Of a stretch of DNA of 5,597 nucleotides, positions 1 to 4,545 are shown in pieces. A program made the translations under genes and the position numbers. The DNA comes from Octadecabacter sp. (GTDB lineage: Bacteria > Pseudomonadota > Alphaproteobacteria > Rhodobacterales > Rhodobacteraceae). A model generated the notes under the pieces. The model was not told where the DNA came from and ran no database searches. It was given only the letters and a program-made list of their open reading frames with translations. Each line of letters opens with the position of its first letter. Position 1 is the stretch's first letter. The stretch covers positions 1 through 5,597 of the forward strand of contig DQCL01000256.1 of NCBI GenBank assembly GCA_003533975.1, read 5' to 3'.

Positions 1-23
1 TTCGAATCCCTTCGTCTCCGCCA
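1..23 (+). tRNA. 3' end of a tRNA, probably tRNA-Ser (partial)
   Basis: The window opens with a T-loop (TTCGAAT), the 3' side of a T stem, an acceptor 3' strand CGTCTCC, discriminator base G and an encoded CCA ending at 23. The G discriminator together with an acceptor that would pair with GGAGACG is typical of bacterial serine tRNAs. The anticodon lies outside the window, so the isoacceptor cannot be named. tRNA 3' ends are the usual target of tyrosine integrases, and the AlpA-type gene that follows makes this a likely attL site of an integrated element. I found no second copy of this 23-base end elsewhere in the window, so attR is not here. Confidence 0.8.
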
Positions 24-263
24 TAAAACCCACTAAGTAATTGTTTTTGATAAACAAATTGATTGGTGAGGTTTTCATACCACCATCATTGCCACCAAAG
101 AATACGCCATTGAATGCAATGAGATGCAACAGGCCGCCACTCAGAGGCTTGTCAGTTTCAGGTCAATCAAGCTCCGATGCCACAACACATTGCAGCAAAC
201 TTGGTAGTTGTGAAACGCAGCTAAAAAACGCGCCGCTGCCTCACGCAAGTTTGCCTAGATACC

Positions 264-290
264 GAATTCGCTCAGAATTCTCTCGAATTC
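264..290. repeat. Three phased GAATTC repeats upstream of the alpA-like gene
   Basis: GAATTC occurs at 264-269, 275-280 and 285-290, so the starts are 11 and 10 bases apart, about one helical turn each. The flanks are also related: GAATTCGCTCAG, GAATTCTCTC and GAATTCTCAG. Each unit is a palindrome, so three dimers or a cooperative filament could bind one face of the DNA. The position between the tRNA end and the alpA-like gene, ending about 25 bases before a TATATA box, fits binding by the AlpA-type protein as excision factor or autoregulator. This role is inferred. Confidence 0.5.
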
Positions 291-315
291 TCAGGCGGAT
301 CGGGAAAAATCTTGC

Positions 316-321
316 TATATA
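316..321 (+). promoter_or_regulatory. Possible -10 box (TATATA) for the alpA-like gene
   Basis: TATATA lies in a TATATATC stretch, about 100 bases before the chosen start codon. No good -35 hexamer lies 16-18 bases upstream. That space is close to the GAATTC repeats, which would suit an activator-dependent or autoregulated promoter. This is weak evidence from base composition only. Confidence 0.25.
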
Positions 322-419
322 TCTACCATCACCAATGTGAATGCCAATAAGCACTGCCGGGCCAAGAGGGCTGTCCGAAGCAGGCTGTTTGTGTGTGCAA
401 AATTAGGAGACATGACATC

Positions 420-656
420 GTGACGACGCCAGCGAATACAATTTACCTTTCTGTAGATCAGGTTGCACAGCGCTTCGGCGTTTCTAAAGACTCGATTTGG
501 CGCTGGAAACGCAAAGGTAACTTCCCCTCCCCCGTGAAGCTGGGTGGAACAACTACCCGTTGGCGCCTTATGGACATCGAAGAATGGGAGGGGCAGCTCG
601 CGTGCGGTCTAGCCTTCAAGCTCAACTTCGAACCGGACGCTCTGAGGGCAAGCTAA
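420..656 (+). CDS. AlpA-family DNA-binding regulator / excisionase-like protein
   Basis: This 78-residue protein begins at GTG 420, chosen because AGGAGA (405-410) lies 9 bases upstream; an in-frame GTG at 393 has no such site. Residues 9-30 (YLSVDQVAQRFGVSKDSIWRW) form a MerR/AlpA-type winged helix-turn-helix, followed by the typical FPSPVKLG stretch (35-42) and a wing with TRWRLMDIEEWE (46-57). AlpA-family proteins are 60-90 residues long and occur in prophages, satellites and tRNA-integrated islands. There they activate integrase genes or act as recombination directionality factors. Its place next to a tRNA 3' end fits this role. The phased GAATTC repeats upstream are possible binding sites. 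Which of the two roles it has cannot be told without the integrase. The 18 or so residues after the family core are not conserved motifs that I recognise. Confidence 0.88.
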   Translation: MTTPANTIYLSVDQVAQRFGVSKDSIWRWKRKGNFPSPVKLGGTTTRWRLMDIEEWEGQLACGLAFKLNFEPDALRAS

Positions 657-686
657 CGGCCACCCCCTCTCTACCCCCTTGATCCA

Positions 687-708
687 GTGCCTCTATTTCA
701 AGAGGTGC
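687..708 (+). other. RNA hairpin downstream of the alpA-like gene
   Basis: GTGCCTCT (687-694) and AGAGGTGC (701-708) can form an 8-pair stem in plus-strand RNA if two G-U pairs are allowed, with loop ATTTCA. It begins 30 bases after the alpA-like stop codon. No uridine run follows, so a simple intrinsic terminator is not shown. Confidence 0.4.
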
Positions 709-720
709 AATAAGACTTGG

Positions 721-742
721 CGGCGCGACTATTGTCGCGCCG
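721..742. terminator. Strong GC-rich hairpin, possible transcription end of alpA
   Basis: CGGCGCGAC (721-729) and GTCGCGCCG (734-742) form a perfect 9-bp stem with a TATT loop. It lies 65 bases after the alpA-like stop and only 12 bases after another hairpin. The stem is strong enough for an intrinsic terminator, but the following bases (GACGCTTTCCC) contain only a short broken T run. It could equally be a regulatory or protein-binding palindrome, or protect RNA 3' ends. Confidence 0.45.
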
Positions 743-775
743 GACGCTTTCCCTTTGCCACAAAGAGACTTCATC

Positions 776-877
776 GTGACTGACCAAACCTCCCCGTTCA
801 GCCCCGCCATCGAAAACAAGAACGTCACCTCCTTTCCCTTTGACCCGAAGACCCTGCAAGTGACACGCCTGGGATGA
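776..877 (+). pseudogene. Possible 33-codon gene or N-terminal remnant
   Basis: A GTG at 776 has AGAGA 7 bases upstream (764-768) and opens a 33-codon frame that reads like a real N-terminus (TDQTSPFSPAIENKNV and then TSFPFDPKTLQVTRLG) before TGA at 875. The stop overlaps an ATG at 874 (ATGA) that opens another frame, continuing with EPSPDGMQCYFSLNADG until it runs into the 3' end of the convergent minus-strand gene. One explanation is a gene downstream of alpA that was cut off or frameshifted when the A/B operon was inserted. The other is a chance short frame. I do not recognise the protein family. Confidence 0.3.
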
Positions 878-949
878 TCCTGGAGCCGTCGCCGGATGGC
901 ATGCAGTGCTACTTCTCTCTGAACGCCGACGGTATCCATCCCCCAAGGG

Positions 950-966
950 AGCCCAGCTATTGGGCT
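950..966. terminator. Hairpin overlapping the stop codon of gene B
   Basis: AGCCCA (950-955) pairs with TGGGCT (961-966) around a GCTAT loop. It covers the stop codon of the minus-strand gene ending at 957. No T run follows on the minus strand, so it is only a candidate transcription end or RNA-stabilising stem for the A/B transcript. Confidence 0.3.
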
Positions 967-1973
967 GGCAACATCAGCAGAGGCCTCCCTTGTTCTTGCT
1001 CTGCTTCCTCAAGGTATTTCTGCCCGGAAATTCCACGTTCGATGAGAGTGTTTGCCAGTGACATATGGCTTGCGGTTTGAATGGCGCTGTCACGCAACCC
1101 GTTGGTCAGGATTCTCGCCTTTCCGAGGGCCACGGTTCGCAGTTCAGTCATCTGATTGAAGCCGTCAGCCGACTTTGAACAGAGCCTTGCAAGCCGATCA
1201 GGAGCTAGAGGATCGCTGAGCTCAGCAAAGCGCTCGGCCTCCTTGCGCGCGATATCCGCCGCCACGGCGAGTTCGTCGATATGCAGGAGAGCCTTGAAGC
1301 CTGCATCCGAACAAAGCCGGATTGCTGATGCAAGAGACCAAAGGAGATCTAGGTCTTCGTGAGTAAGGTCTTCGTCCTTCGCAGCGACGCGCTTGAAATG
1401 AGGGCGTAACCGCGAGGCCGAACGAAAAAGGGACACCTGCGCAGCTTCGGCGACTTGTTGTGCACTTCTCCGAGCATACAGTGTATCTATGGTTTCCAGA
1501 TCAGTCGCGATATCAGCGAAAATCGTTTCCAAGTCATCACTGCGACGGTCGCTGGTCACTCGCTCGATACGCCCTCCCAATTCATGAAGATGGGCTTCAA
1601 TCGCTTTTAGACGTTTCAGCATTAAGGCAAACCCAGCGACTGATACGCCGAGCCCAAGGCCAGAAACAGCGAGGGTGCCAACCTGCAAGTTTTGCATGAC
1701 CCCAAGAGTGGTGTTCATTGCCGTGAGACGCGATTTGATCTGCTCATTCTGGATGGTGGTCAAAATCCCCAGCGGATTGAAGCCCTGTGAAATGGTTGTG
1801 CTGACGCCCTGCAAAGTTGAGGCTAAAAGTTTGTCAAGCACACTGGTCGGCTGGACATGTGCCAGGATCTGACCGGTCACCGTGTTTTTAAGAATTGCGC
1901 CATACAGCTTAAGATTTCCGCTTGCGATGCCCGAAAGAAACTTCTCCGGAATTTCGTAAAGCAATGGGGTCAA
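957..1973 (-). CDS. Gene B: single-span membrane protein with helical cytosolic region, unknown function
   Basis: This is the second gene of the A/B operon, 338 residues. The start is TTG 1973, which overlaps the stop of gene A (TTGA). GGAGA at 1985-1981 stands 7 bases upstream, which supports this unusual start. Residues 1-60 are mixed and include a YGAILKNTVTGQILAHVQ segment (24-41). One clear hydrophobic segment spans about 98-119 (VGTLAVSGLGLGVSVAGFALML), rich in glycine. It is followed by RLKAIEAHLHELGGRIERV (121-139), a probable coiled coil, and then by about 200 mostly helical residues with many charged pairs. I see no signal peptide, nuclease, ATPase, NADase or protease motif. Tight coupling to gene A suggests that the two proteins act together, perhaps as a membrane complex. 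I do not recognise the family; a defence or membrane-effector role is only inferred from context. Confidence 0.85.
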   Translation of the reverse strand: MTPLLYEIPEKFLSGIASGNLKLYGAILKNTVTGQILAHVQPTSVLDKLLASTLQGVSTTISQGFNPLGILTTIQNEQIKSRLTAMNTTLGVMQNLQVGTLAVSGLGLGVSVAGFALMLKRLKAIEAHLHELGGRIERVTSDRRSDDLETIFADIATDLETIDTLYARRSAQQVAEAAQVSLFRSASRLRPHFKRVAAKDEDLTHEDLDLLWSLASAIRLCSDAGFKALLHIDELAVAADIARKEAERFAELSDPLAPDRLARLCSKSADGFNQMTELRTVALGKARILTNGLRDSAIQTASHMSLANTLIERGISGQKYLEEAEQEQGRPLLMLPAQ

Positions 1974-2647
1974 ATTCTGTTCTCCATACTGTTTGTCGCC
2001 GCTTTGACTGCGAGGGCTTGAATGTCATCTAGGAGTGTGCGCTGGTCAGACGCTGCTCCCAAACCAAAAATGGCTTTTTCAGCTCGCCTATATGATCGCT
2101 CGCGCAGTTTTCTTCGCCAACGCTCAATGCCCCAGCCATAAAGACGCCTGCTAGTATATGCAGTCACACCAAGGGCTACTGCGCCCACAGTGAACAACGG
2201 CCAACTTACATATGAGACACCAACAAAGGCCAAAATACTCGTCGATATGGTTGCGAGGGAAACGACGGTAGGAACCGCCGCAATCGAAGCTGCTGCTAAG
2301 CCGGCACTTGCTATCACAGGCGCCATGGCCGCCAACCTGTCACTCAAACCAGGATCCAAAGAAAACTCCGGAGCCAATCTAGCTTTGAATTCACAAAGAG
2401 CTTCCTCTGTCTGCTCTAACGCCTCTTCCGCCTGCTGTTTCGCCCATTCAGAGCAAAGCTCTGCGATGTCATTTCCAAGCTGAACTTCAGACCAAGCGAG
2501 ATCCAGAGTGCCCGCTTGATCGATCTTTACATCTATCTGAGCTAACAAATCGGGAAAGTTGCTTTCGATTTGCAGCGTGATTTTTTCTAGCAGTTCATCA
2601 CGCCAATTCATGAATTCCAAATGGGCAAAGAGATCAAGGTCAGACAT
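1970..2647 (-). CDS. Gene A: membrane protein with hydrophobic hairpin, unknown function
   Basis: This is the first gene of the minus-strand operon, 225 residues from ATG 2647. The start has no clear ribosome binding site; an in-frame ATG twelve codons later is an alternative. Residues 1-100 are acidic and probably helical (KQQAEEALEQTEEALCEFKARL at about 70-91 looks like a coiled coil). Residues about 108-164 are almost uncharged and can make two or three membrane segments, the first rich in alanine and serine and the second containing YVSWPLFTVGAVALGVTAY. A very basic tail follows (RRLYGWGIERWRRKLRERSYRR, 167-188), which by the positive-inside rule should be cytosolic. The long hydrophobic hairpin flanked by charged helices recalls pore-forming or membrane-inserting effectors in general shape only. 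The stop overlaps the start of gene B by four bases, so translation is coupled. Confidence 0.85.
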   Translation of the reverse strand: MSDLDLFAHLEFMNWRDELLEKITLQIESNFPDLLAQIDVKIDQAGTLDLAWSEVQLGNDIAELCSEWAKQQAEEALEQTEEALCEFKARLAPEFSLDPGLSDRLAAMAPVIASAGLAAASIAAVPTVVSLATISTSILAFVGVSYVSWPLFTVGAVALGVTAYTSRRLYGWGIERWRRKLRERSYRRAEKAIFGLGAASDQRTLLDDIQALAVKAATNSMENRI

Positions 2648-2832
2648 TGGCAGCTCGATAATTGTTTATTGGAGCAGAAGCATGCAACTGCCATTGAGGC
2701 AACCGCCCCCTTCACCACAACCTTAAGAAAAAAATCAACGTAAGGGTATAGGTTTCCCGCCACACATCCCCATTCTATCCGTCGCTATAACAGATGTATG
2801 CAGCGTGCTGCGTCACATCTGAGAGGTTAGAA
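2648..2832. promoter_or_regulatory. Divergent intergenic region between gene A and the xre-type gene
   Basis: These 185 bases must hold the promoters of both the minus-strand A/B operon and the plus-strand regulator operon. On the plus strand TATAAC (2786-2791) matches five of six positions of a -10 box, with no good -35 before it. A second possible box, TATAGG, is at 2747-2752. CCTTA (2721-2725) and TAAGG (2741-2745) form an inverted pair two helical turns apart around an A-rich stretch. I could not identify a convincing minus-strand promoter by eye. The arrangement lets one repressor control both directions. Confidence 0.45.
2791..2821. promoter_or_regulatory. Nested palindrome in the leader of the xre-type gene, candidate operator
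   Basis: CAGATGT (2791-2797) and ACATCTG (2815-2821) are a perfect inverted repeat. Inside it, GCAGC (2800-2804) and GCTGC (2807-2811) form a second one. The left arm touches the possible -10 box TATAAC, and the right arm ends just before the ribosome binding site of the xre-type gene. It could be an operator for autorepression or an RNA stem controlling translation start. Confidence 0.5.
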
Positions 2833-3234
2833 ATGAGCAAAAAACCACATGCAGACACCCGGTTGGCTCTATATGTCGAGCGCCGTGTTCTGGAACTAAA
2901 ACCAAAGAAGTCCCAACTTCAGATCGCGAGCGAGGCCGGGTTTCCGAACCCCAACATGGTGACCATGATCAAAAATGGCACAAGCAAGCTGGCTCTGGAC
3001 CGTGTGCCGTCGATGGCACGCGCCCTGGAGTGTGACCCGGCCTATCTGATGCGGCTGTCATTGGAGCAGGCCGTTGGAGATACGGCAGCGCAGGCAATTG
3101 CGGAAATCTACGGCACTCCAATAACCGTGAACGAGGTGGGCTGGCTCGCAGAGATCCGCGATGCGTCAAGCAATACGGACCCTCGGCTGACCAGCAGGTC
3201 ACGCGCGGCGCTCCGAACCGTCTTTGGGAGGTAG
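2833..3234 (+). CDS. XRE-type helix-turn-helix transcriptional regulator
   Basis: The protein has 133 residues from ATG 2833, chosen because AGAGG (2822-2826) lies 6 bases upstream. An in-frame ATG at 2794 lies within the palindrome and has no ribosome binding site. Residues about 24-75 form a Cro/C1-type helix-turn-helix: SQLQIASEAGF (27-37), then NPNMVTMIKNGTSKLALDR (39-57) and the closing MARALECDPAYLMRL (61-75). The C-terminal 55 residues are a small region without a known effector domain. Proteins of this size usually act as dimeric repressors that bind palindromes in their own promoter, which matches the palindrome upstream. The gene is divergent from the A/B operon, is followed five bases later by a small gene, and may control both units. 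The target genes are inferred. Confidence 0.85.
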   Translation: MSKKPHADTRLALYVERRVLELKPKKSQLQIASEAGFPNPNMVTMIKNGTSKLALDRVPSMARALECDPAYLMRLSLEQAVGDTAAQAIAEIYGTPITVNEVGWLAEIRDASSNTDPRLTSRSRAALRTVFGR

Positions 3235-3238
3235 CGAC

Positions 3239-3373
3239 ATGGATAGAGTGGAGGACCTCACAGCAAACGAGCGCGCCTGGCTGAGCTTTTTGAGGGAGGT
3301 CAGCAAAGATGCGGACCCTAGCCCCACGTTACGCCATGTGCAGCTTCTGCGGCGCATCTGTGCCCTTAGGTAA
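3239..3373 (+). CDS. Small 44-residue protein co-transcribed with the XRE regulator
   Basis: A 44-codon frame starts at ATG 3239 and ends at TAA 3371-3373. GGGAGG (3226-3231), which overlaps the end of the regulator gene, is an excellent ribosome binding site 7 bases from the ATG, and only four bases separate the regulator stop codon from this start. The protein begins with a helical stretch (LTANERAWLSFLREV, residues 7-21) and ends with a basic one (LRHVQLLRRICALR). It has no membrane segment. It is too short for standard annotation and likely to be missed. It could be a partner or modulator of the repressor. I do not recognise a family. Confidence 0.7.
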   Translation: MDRVEDLTANERAWLSFLREVSKDADPSPTLRHVQLLRRICALR

Positions 3374-3390
3374 AGTCTAGCTTCACATGA

Positions 3391-3404
3391 GGTGTGCTAA
3401 CACC
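3391..3404. promoter_or_regulatory. Short palindrome upstream of phd, candidate operator
   Basis: GGTGT (3391-3395) and ACACC (3400-3404) are inverted around GCTA. The site lies 60 bases before the phd start in the 90-base gap after the small regulator-linked gene. Phd/Doc modules are known to repress their own promoter through palindromes of about this size, so this is a plausible Phd operator. No convincing -35/-10 pair was seen beside it. Confidence 0.35.
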
Positions 3405-3463
3405 CTCCTGTAGACAAAATGATCAATTCAGCCATACCGTGGTGGGTGAGAAAGGGGACCAAT

Positions 3464-3700
3464 ATGACCCGTGTGACGGCAACAGAGTTCAAGAACAACA
3501 TCGATGCGTTCAGTAAAGCCGCTATGAACGAACCGGTCATCATCACCAGCGATCACCGTGACCATCTAGTGCTAGTATCGGCGGAAGAGTATCAACGCCT
3601 GACCGGAGTCGCCGAAGATTTGGCGCCGAGCATGGAAGATCGCATCAAGCGCACCCTTGGCAAACACCACGACACGATTATGGAATTGGCCAAGCGATGA
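3464..3700 (+). CDS. phd: Antitoxin of the Phd/YefM family
   Basis: The protein has 78 residues from ATG 3464, chosen because GGGGA (3454-3458) lies 5 bases before it; the in-frame ATG at 3419 would add 15 residues of non-family sequence. The N-terminal half is the Phd/YefM DNA-binding fold: VTATEFKNNIDAFSKAA (4-20), then NEPVIITSDHRDHLVLVSAEEYQRL (22-46), which has the usual strand-helix pattern. The C-terminal part (MEDRIKRTLGKHHDTIMELAKR, 57-78) is the region that wraps round and inhibits the toxin. Its stop overlaps the doc start (ATGA, 3697-3700), giving coupled synthesis with antitoxin first. In this family the antitoxin represses its own promoter, more strongly when bound to the toxin. 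Confidence 0.92.
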   Translation: MTRVTATEFKNNIDAFSKAAMNEPVIITSDHRDHLVLVSAEEYQRLTGVAEDLAPSMEDRIKRTLGKHHDTIMELAKR

Positions 3701-4086
3701 GGAAACCGCACTGGATTTCCCATGTGGAAGTTGAGGCACTGCATCATGGCGTGATCGAGATTGGTGGCGGTGCCGAGGGTCTGCGAGATGCCTCCCTACT
3801 TCATTCCGCGCTTGCTCGGCCCCAAAATCTATTTGCTTACGGAGAGACCGATATCTTTCAGCTTGCCGCCAACTGCGCAGAGGCAATTTCCCGAAATCAT
3901 GCATTTGTCGACGGCAACAAGCGCACGGCCTTCATGGCTGCGGTCAACTTCCTGGAACTGAATGGATATGTCCTGCAAGCGGCCAAGGGCGTCGAACACG
4001 CTGATATGATGGTGCAACTGGCCCAAGGCAAAATGAGCCGCGAGAATGCCGCAGCACATCTGCGGGAATACTCGCATGTTGGCTGA
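3697..4086 (+). CDS. doc: Toxin of the Fic/Doc family (death-on-curing)
   Basis: The protein has 129 residues, the normal length of Doc. It contains the complete Doc variant of the Fic motif, HAFVDGNKR at residues 68-76, with catalytic His68, Phe70, Asp72, Asn74, Lys75 and Arg76. In phage P1 Doc the lysine in place of the Fic glycine turns the fold into a kinase that phosphorylates elongation factor Tu and stops translation. The same chemistry is expected here. Other family positions are present, such as GLRDASLLHSALARPQ (28-43) and AAHLREY near the end. The gene overlaps phd by four bases. With all catalytic residues intact the toxin looks active. In an integrated element it probably acts as a stability or defence module. 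Confidence 0.94.
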   Translation: MRKPHWISHVEVEALHHGVIEIGGGAEGLRDASLLHSALARPQNLFAYGETDIFQLAANCAEAISRNHAFVDGNKRTAFMAAVNFLELNGYVLQAAKGVEHADMMVQLAQGKMSRENAAAHLREYSHVG

Positions 4087-4542
4087 ACAATGGATGGAGT
4101 TTCGGCATTCCTGAGCTCAAAAAGTCACGACAACCCAGAACGAAACAACACGCCGTGCTTCCCATCTCATTCTCCAAAGGGCTCTCGGATAGGACCTTTT
4201 CCCCTGAATGGCTGCGATCAATGCCTGTGTCTAAAGCCGTCAAGCTATGGGGGCCTGGCAAGGGATGACGCGATCATCCCGCCTCACCAGGAGCAACCTC
4301 GGCCGCCAGCACCTTCAGCGATACCCGATGAGATCGTCTGGCGGTGGAACCACAGGGACCCAGTGAGAGAAGCGGTCAATCAGTAGGCCGCTAAAGCCGG
4401 AGTCGACCGCGAGAAATCGACGGCGATCTTGCGTCCGATCCCCGTAGGCAAGCAGAAGCGCAGCGGCTCCAAGGAAGATGGACTTGCTAGCCGTGATGCT
4501 CCCTCTTTACGACGGATAGGCTTGAACCCATTCCATTGGGAT
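4087..4542. other. Region between doc and gene C with no supported gene
   Basis: No frame here has a good start and protein-like sequence together. A plus-strand frame from ATG 4090 (98 codons, to TAG 4386) is proline-rich with no ribosome binding site at normal spacing. Its frame continues open beyond that single stop as far as 4908, but this includes DNA antisense to gene C. A minus-strand frame is open from 4506 to a TGA at 4315 and reads fairly like protein, yet it has no usable start. The stretch may hold the decayed end of an older gene. Hairpins at 4262-4280 and 4523-4545 mark its two sides. Confidence 0.5.
4262..4280. terminator. Hairpin downstream of doc
   Basis: GGGATGA (4262-4268) and TCATCCC (4274-4280) form a perfect 7-bp stem with a 5-base loop, 175 bases after the doc stop. 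No T run follows on either strand, so it is a weak terminator candidate, or a protein-binding palindrome. Confidence 0.3.
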
Positions 4543-4545
4543 TCA
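4523..4545 (-). terminator. Hairpin overlapping the stop codon of gene C
   Basis: TGAACCCA (4523-4530) pairs with TGGG and TTCA (4537-4545, one bulged A) around a six-base loop. It covers the stop codon of the minus-strand gene. As with the hairpin at the end of gene B, there is no T run behind it, so it is only a candidate end of transcription. Confidence 0.3.

Larger units (their letters stand above)
24..419. other. Intergenic region between tRNA end and alpA-like gene, no supported gene
   Basis: These 396 bases carry no convincing gene. A 99-codon open frame from a TTG at 41 has no ribosome binding site and a composition unlike a folded protein. A weak A/T hairpin (TTGTTT at 41-46 with AAACAA at 52-57) sits just after the tRNA and might be part of its transcription end or of the recombination core. 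GAGGTTTTCAT at 68-78 resembles the repeat unit at the right end of the window. The clearest structure is the set of GAATTC repeats at 264-290. Confidence 0.6.

Noticed and set aside
41..340. 99-codon plus-strand open frame after the tRNA
   Set aside because: It begins at a TTG inside a weak hairpin, has no ribosome binding site, and its composition is not protein-like.
622..946. Two overlapping minus-strand open frames (82 and 105 codons)
   Set aside because: They overlap the alpA end and two hairpins, have no clear ribosome binding site and no recognisable domain; the plus-strand reading at 776 is better supported.
1156..1872. Plus-strand open frames inside gene B
   Set aside because: They are antisense to a long, well-supported gene with coherent membrane and coiled-coil segments; they look like shadows.
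2190..2483. 97-codon plus-strand open frame inside gene A
   Set aside because: Antisense shadow of the alanine-rich membrane region of gene A; no ribosome binding site.
3572..4261. Minus-strand open frames opposite phd/doc
   Set aside because: The opposite strand has an intact Phd/Doc pair with full catalytic motif, so these are shadows.
4315..4506. Minus-strand open frame that reads like protein
   Set aside because: No ATG, GTG or TTG start with a ribosome binding site; a stop lies directly upstream at 4507-4509. Kept only as a possible remnant.
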